A stretch of DNA of 20,759 nt from an uncultured Collinsella sp. (GTDB lineage Bacteria > Actinomycetota > Coriobacteriia > Coriobacteriales > Coriobacteriaceae), in assembly GCA_900554595.1 (NCBI GenBank), contig USHZ01000014.1, positions 1 to 20,759 of the forward strand, given 5' to 3'. Of this stretch, positions 7,888-15,101 are shown in pieces. Below the pieces are notes generated by a model. That model saw nothing but the letters and a program-made list of their open reading frames with translations, ran no database searches and was not told where the DNA came from. Within the stretch, counting starts at the first letter, position 1. The number at the start of each line of letters is the position of its first letter. Made by a program: the position numbers and the translations under genes.

Positions 7888-9510
7888 ATGGATACGACGT
7901 TGAACCAAGACGCTGTCGCCGAGATCTGGCGTCCGGTCGTTCTGACGTTTGAGAGCGCCTGTTCGTTCGACAACCCGTTTTTGGATGTTGAGATTTGGGC
8001 GGAGTTTGTCGGTCCGAGCGGCAGGGTGATCCGCCGCGAGGCCTACTGGGACGGCGACCGCACCTACCGCGTCTCGTTTGCCCCGACCGAGCTCGGCGCT
8101 TGGAACTATGGTATCGAGGCTCCCGAGCAGACCGGTCTTAATGGCCGTGTGGGCAGCGTCGAGGCTGTACCGTACACGGGCGACCTCGACCTGTATCGCC
8201 ACGGCTTTATCCGCGTCGCGGACAACCCGCACTTATTTGCCTATTCGGATGGCACGCCGTTTTTTTGGCTCGGCGACACCCACTGGGAGTTTGCCTACCG
8301 CGAGAGCTGGGACAAGTCGAACCACCCTGGCATGACGAGTCAGTTCCGCGGCATGGTCGACCTGCGTGCCAAGCAGGGATTTACCGTCTACCAGACCAAC
8401 TTGCGCTCTGACATGGGCGCAGATGGTCGCTACTGGATTGACGGCGGTATGCCCAAGGGCGCAGAGGATCTGCCCAATGTTGCTTTCTACCGGCAGGAGC
8501 TTGATCGCCGCATGGCCTATGTCGCCGATGCCGGTTTGGTCAACGCGCTTGGCCAGGCATGGGCGTTTTCTATTCGCGGCGATCATGGCGTGGAGCATCA
8601 AAAGCACCTTGCCCGCTATCTGGTGGCGCGCTATGGCGCATATCCGATGGTTTGGACGCTTGCCGGCGAGGTTGCCGGGTATGGCAAAGAAGATCGAGCC
8701 GCTTTGATCGACGGATGGCGTGAGGTCGCCTTGGAGATCGAGGCCCGCGACGGCTATGGCCACCTGGCTACGGCGCACTATACCAACGAGCGCCCCTTTG
8801 CCGATTACTACCAGGACGAGGCTTGGATGGACTTTACGCTCAACCAGGCCGGTCACGGCGATTACCTGATTAAGGCGAGCGACTACTTTGACTATCTGGC
8901 AGCTCATGACGACAAGCCCTTCGTCGAGGGCGAGGCGCTCTACGAGTTTTGCTCGACGCTCGAGGAAATGGGTACGCGCCTGTGCACCGCAGACATGTTG
9001 CGTCGCGTGGCGTATATCTGCATGCAGGCGGGCGGCGCTGGCTATACCTACGGAGCCCAGGGCATCTGGGACAACGTGTGGGAAAGTCCCGAGGAGCTCG
9101 ATCCCTTTATGGCGATCTTCAACCGCTTTGGCATTACGTGGGCCCAGGCGGTAGACGGAGAGGGTGCAGTCCAGATGGGCTATATGCGCTCCTTCTACGA
9201 AGAAAATCACTTCTGGGAGCTCGCTCCCTACGAAACGACCGATGCGGGCAACCTGTTTGCCAACAAGGCTCCGCTGGCAACCGCCAACCGAGACCTTTCG
9301 CGCATCGTCGCGTACTTTGGCGATACCGTGCGCCGAAAGCTTGCTATCGAGGGCGTGCCGACGGGCGCTGCCTATGCAGGCCGATGGTTTAACCCCCGCA
9401 CGGGCGCATACCGTGACGGCGAGAACGTCTCTGTCGTCACGGACAGCATCACACTGCCTGACAAACCCGAGGTTGGGGATTGGCTCCTCGTCCTCGAGCT
9501 CAAGGCATAA
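7888..9510 (+). CDS. DUF5060-DUF4038 glycoside hydrolase, apiosidase-like (GH140-related)
   Basis: A 540-residue protein in three parts. Residues about 12-95 match the DUF5060 beta-sandwich (WRPVVLTFES, NPFLDVEIWAEF, YWDGDRTYRVSF, GAWNYGI). About 110-440 is the DUF4038 apiosidase-like TIM barrel: FFWLGDTHWEFAYRESW, a WTLAGEV strand with E261, and FVEGEALYEF with E349, the likely catalytic carboxylates of the barrel. The C-terminal 80 residues (AGRWFNPRTGAY) resemble the small beta domain named putative collagen-binding. Known relatives remove beta-linked D-apiose from plant glycans. No signal peptide is present, unlike secreted polysaccharide enzymes, so it should act on an imported small glycoside. 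It follows the esterase-like gene and precedes a PTS. The exact linkage is unknown, and another rare-sugar glycosidase remains possible. Confidence 0.82.
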   Translation: MDTTLNQDAVAEIWRPVVLTFESACSFDNPFLDVEIWAEFVGPSGRVIRREAYWDGDRTYRVSFAPTELGAWNYGIEAPEQTGLNGRVGSVEAVPYTGDLDLYRHGFIRVADNPHLFAYSDGTPFFWLGDTHWEFAYRESWDKSNHPGMTSQFRGMVDLRAKQGFTVYQTNLRSDMGADGRYWIDGGMPKGAEDLPNVAFYRQELDRRMAYVADAGLVNALGQAWAFSIRGDHGVEHQKHLARYLVARYGAYPMVWTLAGEVAGYGKEDRAALIDGWREVALEIEARDGYGHLATAHYTNERPFADYYQDEAWMDFTLNQAGHGDYLIKASDYFDYLAAHDDKPFVEGEALYEFCSTLEEMGTRLCTADMLRRVAYICMQAGGAGYTYGAQGIWDNVWESPEELDPFMAIFNRFGITWAQAVDGEGAVQMGYMRSFYEENHFWELAPYETTDAGNLFANKAPLATANRDLSRIVAYFGDTVRRKLAIEGVPTGAAYAGRWFNPRTGAYRDGENVSVVTDSITLPDKPEVGDWLLVLELKA

Positions 9511-9604
9511 CCATATTTCCCTTGGTCATAGGCGGGAAAGAGTCGGCCGCAATTTTCCGCTTGACAGCTAGATGAATCGTTTAGAGAGGATCAGTGAACA
9601 CGAA

Positions 9605-10876
9605 ATGAGCGTTCTCGATTCGATGCAGGGCTTCCTCGAGAAGCACGTGGGCCCCATTGCCCACAAAGTGAGCAGCTTTAAGGTCGTAAAGGGCCTTATG
9701 TCCGGCATGATGGCGACCATGCCCGTTACGCTGGGCGTGGCGCTGCTCTCCATCATCAACGGACTGCCGATCCCGCCGCTGCAGGCGTTCCTTACCGGCA
9801 CTGGCATGTCGGCGACGATTGCCGATGTGCTGGTCGTCACCATGAACCTCGGTGCCATCTACATGTGCGCTTCGGTTTCGTACTCCTACGGTAAGGTGCT
9901 CGAGAACAAAGGCCTTACGACGACGGTTGCGTCCATTGGCGTTCTGCTCCTGTTGATCCCGCTGGGCCATGCCGAGGACGGCTCGACCTTCATCACCACC
10001 CGTTACCTGGGCAGCTCGGGTCTGTTCGTGGCCCTGCTCGTGGCACTGATCGTGCCGAAGGCGCTTAACTTCCTTATGAAGCATATCGCCATTCCCATGC
10101 CCGATTCCGTTCCGCAGTTCGTCAACGACTCGCTGTCCCCGATGTTCTGCGCCATCGTCATCTTTACCTCGGCCGCGCTGCTTAAGTGGGGCATGGGCCT
10201 GACGAGCTACGGCGATGTCTTTAACCTCATCAACTCCACCATTGCGGTGCCCGTTATGTTCCTGGGCTCCAGCCCGTGGGCCGTCGTCGTCTACTTTATC
10301 CTGTGCAACCTGCTGTTCTTCTTTGGTGTACATCCCAGCGTCCTGATGAGCGTGTACATGCCGGTCGTTTCGACGTGCGCTCTGGCCAACGTCGAGGCAT
10401 ACCTTGCCGGCCAGCCGCTTCCGTATCTGCCGTTCATCGTTATGTTCTCCGTGGGTTCTGTTGACGCCCTGGGCATGGAGCTTGCACTGCTCACGGCCAA
10501 GTCCGAGCGCTACAAGACGCTTTCCAAGGTCGCTCTGGTGCCTGCCATCTTCAACATCTCCGAGCCCATCATCTTTGGTACGCCCGTCGCCATGAACCCC
10601 TATATGTTCATCCCCTACATCCTGCTCAAGCCGGTCGCATGCGCCGTTGCCGCTATTGGTCTGCTGCTGGGCCTTGGCAACGCGTATAACCCGACGGTCA
10701 ACATGCCGTTCGTCGTGCCGCTGCCCATCACCGACTTCTTCATCGGCGGTCCTGGTCTGGTTGTCATTGTCTGCGCTGCGATTCTCGCCGTTGCCCTGCT
10801 GTTCATCCCGTTTGTCAAGATGGCCGACAAGGAGGCCCTCGAGGAGGAGGCCGCCGCAAAGGCTTCTGCCGAGTAG
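9605..10876 (+). CDS. PTS sugar transporter subunit IIC, lactose/cellobiose family
   Basis: About 423 residues with roughly ten hydrophobic segments and the lactose/cellobiose IIC layout: an N-terminal amphipathic stretch FLEKHVGPIAHKV, GLMSGMMATMPVTLG, FFFGVHPSVLMSVYMP (the conserved GxHP motif), NISEPIIFGTPVAMNPYMFIPYI (the signature loop contacting sugar) and a charged Glu/Ala-rich tail. It moves the sugar across the membrane while IIB phosphorylates it. ATG 9605 is preferred because MSVLDSMQGFLEK resembles family N-termini and AGAGGA lies 14 bases before it; ATG 9572 in the same frame would add 11 residues but has no ribosome binding site. The subunits IIB and IIA follow, so the permease is complete. 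Aryl- or diglucosides are typical substrates; here an apiosyl-glucoside is proposed. Confidence 0.92.
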   Translation: MSVLDSMQGFLEKHVGPIAHKVSSFKVVKGLMSGMMATMPVTLGVALLSIINGLPIPPLQAFLTGTGMSATIADVLVVTMNLGAIYMCASVSYSYGKVLENKGLTTTVASIGVLLLLIPLGHAEDGSTFITTRYLGSSGLFVALLVALIVPKALNFLMKHIAIPMPDSVPQFVNDSLSPMFCAIVIFTSAALLKWGMGLTSYGDVFNLINSTIAVPVMFLGSSPWAVVVYFILCNLLFFFGVHPSVLMSVYMPVVSTCALANVEAYLAGQPLPYLPFIVMFSVGSVDALGMELALLTAKSERYKTLSKVALVPAIFNISEPIIFGTPVAMNPYMFIPYILLKPVACAVAAIGLLLGLGNAYNPTVNMPFVVPLPITDFFIGGPGLVVIVCAAILAVALLFIPFVKMADKEALEEEAAAKASAE

Positions 10877-10966
10877 GTCGTTGTTCGTAAGTTCGTAGGT
10901 TCGGCCGATCGCGTTGATTGCCGAAACATATAAGTCCCTGTGAGGGGTTACAGGAAAGGAACTGCA

Positions 10967-11269
10967 ATGAAAAACATCGTTCTTATGTGCGCCGGTGGCA
11001 TGTCCACGAGCATCATCATGAAGAACATCAAGAAGGCTGCCGACGCCGAGGGCCTGGAGTGCGAGGTCTCCGCCCACGCCGTCAGCGAGGCTGCCACCAT
11101 CGGCCGCAATGCCGACTGCATCCTGCTTGGGCCGCAGGTTGGCTATGCCAAGGACGAGGTTTCTGCCGCGTGCCCCGAGGTACCGGTCGGCGTGATCCCC
11201 ATGGCCATCTACGGCATGATGGACGGCGCCAAGGCTCTGGCCCAGGCCAAGGAACTGATGGGACTGTAG
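10967..11269 (+). CDS. PTS subunit IIB, lactose/cellobiose family
   Basis: A 100-residue cytosolic protein with the phosphorylatable cysteine C8 in IVLMCAGGMSTS near the N-terminus, followed by an alternating alpha/beta pattern with CILLGPQVGYAKDEV, all typical of IIB of the chitobiose/cellobiose type. It passes phosphate from IIA to the incoming sugar. AGGAAAGGA precedes the ATG. The stop is 2 bases before the IIA start, so the two are translationally coupled. Confidence 0.94.
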   Translation: MKNIVLMCAGGMSTSIIMKNIKKAADAEGLECEVSAHAVSEAATIGRNADCILLGPQVGYAKDEVSAACPEVPVGVIPMAIYGMMDGAKALAQAKELMGL

Positions 11270-11271
11270 GT

Positions 11272-11589
11272 ATGACGGCAGAAGAGATTCAGCTTCAGAG
11301 CTTTCAGATCATTGCAGGCGTCGGTTGCGCGCGCAGCTGCTACATCGATGCGATTCACCTAGCTCGTGATGGCAAGTTCGAAGAGGCCGAGGCGAAGATC
11401 GCCGAGGGCCAGCAGCACTATGCCGAGGGTCACGCGGCTCACGGTGGCCTTGTCCAGCAGACTGCAGCTGGCGAAAACCTGAGCATCGATCTTTTGGTTG
11501 TCCATGCCGAGGATCAGCTTATGAGTGCCGAGGGCTTTGGCATCCTTGCCAAGGAGTTCGTGGACGTCTATCGCAAGATGGGCGCGTAA
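11272..11589 (+). CDS. PTS subunit IIA, lactose/cellobiose family
   Basis: A 105-residue helical protein with the conserved active-site sequence LLVVHAEDQLM, where H78 receives phosphate from HPr. The position matches His78 of the staphylococcal lactose IIA. The first half (FQIIAGVGCARSCYIDAIHLARDGKFEEAE) follows the family pattern, with the residues G and A at the start of helix 1 and a mid-helix QQHYAEGHAAHGGL. Only 2 bases separate it from IIB. It is the last gene before a strong terminator, so it closes the hydrolysis/uptake operon. Confidence 0.94.
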   Translation: MTAEEIQLQSFQIIAGVGCARSCYIDAIHLARDGKFEEAEAKIAEGQQHYAEGHAAHGGLVQQTAAGENLSIDLLVVHAEDQLMSAEGFGILAKEFVDVYRKMGA

Positions 11590-11680
11590 CCACGGGCCTT
11601 GCAGCCAGATTACCCCCGCGGGCGGTGTGCTCGCGGGAATAGGGCGGTATTGATTTCGCGTACATACATATGCGGATAGA

Positions 11681-11705
11681 GAGGGTCCTTCGGGGCCCTC
11701 TTTTT
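11681..11705 (+). terminator. Rho-independent terminator after PTS operon
   Basis: GAGGGTCC (11681-11688) pairs with GGGCCCTC (11693-11700), one G-U pair, closed by a UUCG tetraloop, then TTTTT. It separates the PTS operon from the isomerase operon. Confidence 0.9.
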
Positions 11706-11738
11706 GTTGCCCTTGTATGTTCAGATTGTTTACATACC

Positions 11739-11844
11739 GTTTAGGCTGATTTCTCTACCGTTTACGGGACTTTCGCGCTAAACTACTAAACAAAAGAGTA
11801 AAGCATTTAGTAAACAGAACAAAACGAAACATGCGTCTGTTTAC
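11739..11844 (+). promoter_or_regulatory. Operator array upstream of isomerase-transketolase-kinase operon
   Basis: Six copies of the half-site GTTTA/TAAAC lie in about 105 bases: GTTTA at 11739, 11760 and 11839; TAAAC at 11779, 11787 and 11811. GTAAACAG (11810-11817) and CTGTTTAC (11837-11844) are perfect 8-bp inverted arms. CTAAACTA at 11778-11785 is shared exactly with the region before LacI regulator 1. No clear -35/-10 pair was placed. Confidence 0.5.
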
Positions 11845-11871
11845 TGAACATGTGATTAGGGGAGGACGTAC

Positions 11872-13272
11872 ATGGATAAGATCAAGCTCGGCTTTGTGCC
11901 CACGCGCCGCAGTATCTTTAGCGCGCCGGACGCGATCAAGTATCGCGGCCTGACGGCTGATCGCCTGCGCGAGATCGGCGTCGACATCGTGGATATCGAC
12001 GACATCAACGACGAGGGCCTGCTATTCGACGACAGCCATATCGCGCCCATCGTCGAGAAGTTCCGCGCCGAGGGCGTCGACGGTATCATGCTCTGCCACG
12101 CCAACTTTGGTACCGAGTACGTCTGCGCTCGCCTTGCCCGCGAGCTCGGCCTGCCCGTGCTGCTGTGGGGTCCGCGCGACGAGCGCCCCGAGCCCGACGG
12201 CACCCGTCTGCGCGACAGCCAGTGCGGCCTGTTCGCCACCGGCAAGGTTCTGCGCCGCTTCCAGGTTCCCTTCACCTACATGACCAACTGCCGCCTGACC
12301 GACCCCGAGTTCGAGCGCGGCGTCTGGGACTTCCTGGCCGTGTGCAACGTGGTCAAGACCTTCAAGCACACCCGCATTCTGCAGATGGCCACCCGTCCGT
12401 TCGACTTCTGGTCGACCATGTGCAACGAGGGCGAGCTGCTCGAGAAGTTCAACATCCAGCTTTCGCCCATCCCCATGACCGAGCTTGTCCAGGCCGTGCG
12501 CGACGCCCAGGCCGACGAGCAGGCCATGGCCGCCATGCTTGCCCACATCAACGACAGCTTTGAGATCTGCATCCCCGAGGACAAGGTCCCCGCGGTCGCC
12601 GGTCTTGCCATCGCCATGAAGCGCCTGGTCGAGAAGTACGGCTGCAACGCCGGCGCCATTCAGTGCTGGAACGCCCTGCAGGACGAGCTGGGCATTATGC
12701 CCTGCGCCGCCAACGCCATCCTCAACGAGATGGGCATCCCCATCGTATGCGAGACCGATATCCACGGCGCCATCACCGCGCTGATGGTCGAGGCCGCCGA
12801 CCTGGGCCGTCACCGCGGCATGTTCGCCGACTGGACCGTGCGTCATCCCGACAACGAGAACGGCGAGCTGCTGCAGCACTGTGGCCCCTGGCCCTGCAGC
12901 TGTGCGGCCGTCAAGCCCAAGCTCACCTACCCGCTGGCTTTCGATCACCCCGGCGCGCTGACGGCCGAGGCCAAGCACGGCGACCTCACCCTTGCCCGCT
13001 TTGACGGCGACAACGGCGAGTACTCGCTGCTGCTGGGCAACGCCCGCGGCATCGACGGCCCGGCCGGCATAGGCACCTATCTGTGGGTCGAGGTCGAGAA
13101 CCTCAAGCGCCTCGAGGCCAAGATTGTCGAGGGTCCCTACATCCACCACTGCGTCGCTATTCACGCCAACGTGGTGCCGGTGCTCTACGAGGCGTGCAAG
13201 TACCTCGGCATTGCCCCCGACCTGTACGACCCCATCGAAGAAGACGTTAAAGCCTACCTGCGAGGAGAGTAG
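11872..13272 (+). CDS. L-fucose/L-arabinose isomerase-family protein, candidate D-apiose isomerase
   Basis: A 466-residue protein of the FucI/AraA-like superfamily: an N-terminal Rossmann-like part (KLGFVPTRR, GVDGIMLCHANFGTEY, LPVLLWGPRDERP) and a C-terminal catalytic part with CWNALQDELG, CETDIHGAITALM (E294, D296, H298) and HCGPWPCS (H336), where metal-binding acidic and His residues are expected. The family interconverts aldoses and ketoses with a divalent metal. GGGGAGG sits 6 bases before the ATG. It is 2 bases upstream of the split transketolase and in one operon with an FGGY kinase, so it should make the ketose that the kinase phosphorylates. D-apiose to D-apulose is proposed. Other members of this superfamily act on fucose, arabinose or sulfoquinovose, so the substrate needs testing. 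Confidence 0.82.
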   Translation: MDKIKLGFVPTRRSIFSAPDAIKYRGLTADRLREIGVDIVDIDDINDEGLLFDDSHIAPIVEKFRAEGVDGIMLCHANFGTEYVCARLARELGLPVLLWGPRDERPEPDGTRLRDSQCGLFATGKVLRRFQVPFTYMTNCRLTDPEFERGVWDFLAVCNVVKTFKHTRILQMATRPFDFWSTMCNEGELLEKFNIQLSPIPMTELVQAVRDAQADEQAMAAMLAHINDSFEICIPEDKVPAVAGLAIAMKRLVEKYGCNAGAIQCWNALQDELGIMPCAANAILNEMGIPIVCETDIHGAITALMVEAADLGRHRGMFADWTVRHPDNENGELLQHCGPWPCSCAAVKPKLTYPLAFDHPGALTAEAKHGDLTLARFDGDNGEYSLLLGNARGIDGPAGIGTYLWVEVENLKRLEAKIVEGPYIHHCVAIHANVVPVLYEACKYLGIAPDLYDPIEEDVKAYLRGE

Positions 13273-13274
13273 AA

Positions 13275-14111
13275 ATGGCAACTATCGAAGAGCTTGAGTC
13301 CCTGCGTTGGGACCTTCGCCGCGATTGCGTCGATATCATCATGGCTGGCGCCGGCGGTCACATCGGCGGCGACATGTCGGTGATCGACGCCCTCATGACC
13401 CTCTACGCCAACCACCTCAACATTTCGCCCGAGACCGTCGACGATCCCAACCGCGACCGCTTCGTGCTTTCCAAGGGCCATGCCATGGAGGCCTACTACG
13501 CGGTGCTCTGCCACGAGGGCTATCTTGACCTCGATGACATCAAGGCCCGCTTCTCCAAGTTCGGCAGCCCCTACATCGGCCATCCCAACAACAAGCTCAA
13601 GGGCATCGAGATGAACTCCGGCTCGCTGGGCCACGGCCTGCCCGTGGCCGTCGGGATGGCGCTCGCCGGCAAGATGGACGGCCGCGACTACCGCGTCTAC
13701 ACCATCATGGGCGATGGCGAACTTGCCGAGGGCTCGGTCTGGGAGGGCGCCATGAGCGGCGGCAACTACCAGCTCGATAACCTGTGCGCGCTCGTGGACC
13801 GCAACCGCCTGCAGATCAGCGGCAGCACCGAGGACGTTATGAAGCAGGACTCGCAGGAGGAGCGCTGGGCCGCCTTCGGCTGGAACGTGCTCTCCATTCC
13901 GGGCAACGACGTCCAGGCCATCGACGCCGCGCTGACGCTGGCCGCCGAGACCAAGGGTAAGCCCACGGTCATCATCCTCAACACGGTGAAGGGTTATGGC
14001 TCGCCCGTTATGGAGGACAAGGCCGCCTGGCATCATCACCTGCCTAACGATGAGGAATATGCCCAGATCATCGCCGATTTCGCTGCCCATAAGGAGGCCG
14101 TCAATGGCTAA
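13275..14111 (+). CDS. Transketolase, N-terminal (TPP pyrophosphate-binding) subunit
   Basis: A 278-residue half-transketolase. It carries GGHIGGDMS, FVLSKGHAMEAYYAVL, GSLGHGLPVAVGMALA and the thiamine diphosphate and metal motif starting at GDG (146-148) and ending at VDRN about 30 residues on. In ordinary transketolases this part is fused to the pyrimidine-binding half; here the partner is the next gene, overlapping by 8 bases. GAGGAGAG lies just before the ATG. In the proposed pathway the complex transfers a two-carbon unit from D-apulose 4-phosphate to glyceraldehyde 3-phosphate, giving DHAP and xylulose 5-phosphate. Split transketolases also exist for general pentose phosphate metabolism, so the dedicated role rests on operon context. 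Confidence 0.88.
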   Translation: MATIEELESLRWDLRRDCVDIIMAGAGGHIGGDMSVIDALMTLYANHLNISPETVDDPNRDRFVLSKGHAMEAYYAVLCHEGYLDLDDIKARFSKFGSPYIGHPNNKLKGIEMNSGSLGHGLPVAVGMALAGKMDGRDYRVYTIMGDGELAEGSVWEGAMSGGNYQLDNLCALVDRNRLQISGSTEDVMKQDSQEERWAAFGWNVLSIPGNDVQAIDAALTLAAETKGKPTVIILNTVKGYGSPVMEDKAAWHHHLPNDEEYAQIIADFAAHKEAVNG

Positions 14112-15045
14112 CAAGATCGCCAATCGCAAGGTTATCTGCGACACGCTGCTCGAGGCCGCGAAGACCGATAAGGATATCGTCGTCCTGTGCTCCGATTCCC
14201 GCGGTTCCGCATCGCTCACGCCGTTCTTTGATCAGTATCCCCAGCAGTCCGTCGAGGTCGGCATCGCAGAGCAGGACCTGGTGAGCATCGCCGCCGGCAT
14301 GGCTTCGTGCGGCAAGAAGGCCTGGGCCGCCTCGCCGGCGTCCTTTGTGACCACGCGTTCGTATGAGCAGTGCAAGGTCGACGTCTCGTACTCCAACACC
14401 AACGTCAAGCTCATCGGCATCTCGGGCGGCGTGTCCTATGGCGCCCTGGGTATGAGTCACCACTCCGCGCAGGATATCGCCGCCATGAGCGCGATTCCCA
14501 ACATGCGCGTGTATCTGCCGAGTGACCGCTTCCAGACCGCCGAGCTCGTGCGCGCCCTGGTAGCCGACAACAAGCCGGCCTACATCCGCGTGGGGCGCAA
14601 CCCGGTCGAGGACGTGTACGCCGAGGGCGAGTGCCCGTTCCAGATGGACCGTGCCACCTGGGTGCGTCGCGGCACCGATGTGACGCTTGTCGCCACCGGT
14701 GAGATGGTCCGCCATGCCGTGGACGCCGCCGATCTGCTGGCCGAGCAGGGAATCTCGGCAACGGTGCTCGACATGTACTGCGTCAAGCCGCTCGACGCCG
14801 AGGCCGTGATCGAGGCCGCCGGTGCCACGCGCGCCGTCGTGACCGTCGAAGAGCACAGCCCCTTCGGCGGCCTGGGTTCCATGGTCGCGCAGGTCGTGGG
14901 TGAGCATTGCCCGCGTCCGGTCAAGTGCCTCTCCCTGCCCGACGCGCCGGTCATCACCGGCACGAGCCCCGAGGTCTTTGCGCACTACGGCCTCACCGGC
15001 GAAGGCATTGCCAAGACCGTCGCCGAGTTCCTGCCCGCAGAGTAA
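14104..15045 (+). CDS. Transketolase, C-terminal (TPP pyrimidine-binding) subunit
   Basis: A 313-residue partner of the preceding half-enzyme. The catalytic glutamate that activates thiamine is E56 in VEVGIAEQD (50-58). ISGGVSYGALGMSHHSAQD and YIRVGRNPV follow, then the C-terminal transketolase domain (VTLVATGEMVRHAVDAADLL, EEHSPFGGLGSMVA). The ATG at 14104 was chosen because AAGGAGG lies 6-7 bases upstream and it overlaps the previous stop by 8 bases, a translational coupling arrangement; earlier in-frame ATGs would run deep into the first subunit gene. It should form an alpha2beta2 complex with that subunit. A hairpin repeat and the FGGY kinase follow. Confidence 0.9.
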   Translation: MANKIANRKVICDTLLEAAKTDKDIVVLCSDSRGSASLTPFFDQYPQQSVEVGIAEQDLVSIAAGMASCGKKAWAASPASFVTTRSYEQCKVDVSYSNTNVKLIGISGGVSYGALGMSHHSAQDIAAMSAIPNMRVYLPSDRFQTAELVRALVADNKPAYIRVGRNPVEDVYAEGECPFQMDRATWVRRGTDVTLVATGEMVRHAVDAADLLAEQGISATVLDMYCVKPLDAEAVIEAAGATRAVVTVEEHSPFGGLGSMVAQVVGEHCPRPVKCLSLPDAPVITGTSPEVFAHYGLTGEGIAKTVAEFLPAE

Positions 15046-15048
15046 CTG

Positions 15049-15083
15049 GAATGTGACAAAGGGACCGTCCCTTTGTCACATTC
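15049..15083. repeat. Long perfect hairpin between transketolase and kinase genes
   Basis: Perfect 17-bp arms (15049-15065 and 15067-15083) around a single central C, core AAAGGGACCGTCCCTTT. No T tract follows directly, though TTTTG is 3 bases on. It belongs to the GGGAC-core hairpin group also seen near 18177 and 19868 and may stabilise the upstream mRNA or attenuate the kinase. Confidence 0.8.
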
Positions 15084-15101
15084 GTTTTGAAAGGGGTGGC
15101 C

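Noticed and set aside
9561..9589. Internal promoter before the IIC gene starting at TTGACA 9561
   Set aside because: No acceptable -10 lies 16-18 bases downstream (sequence there is GAGAGG).
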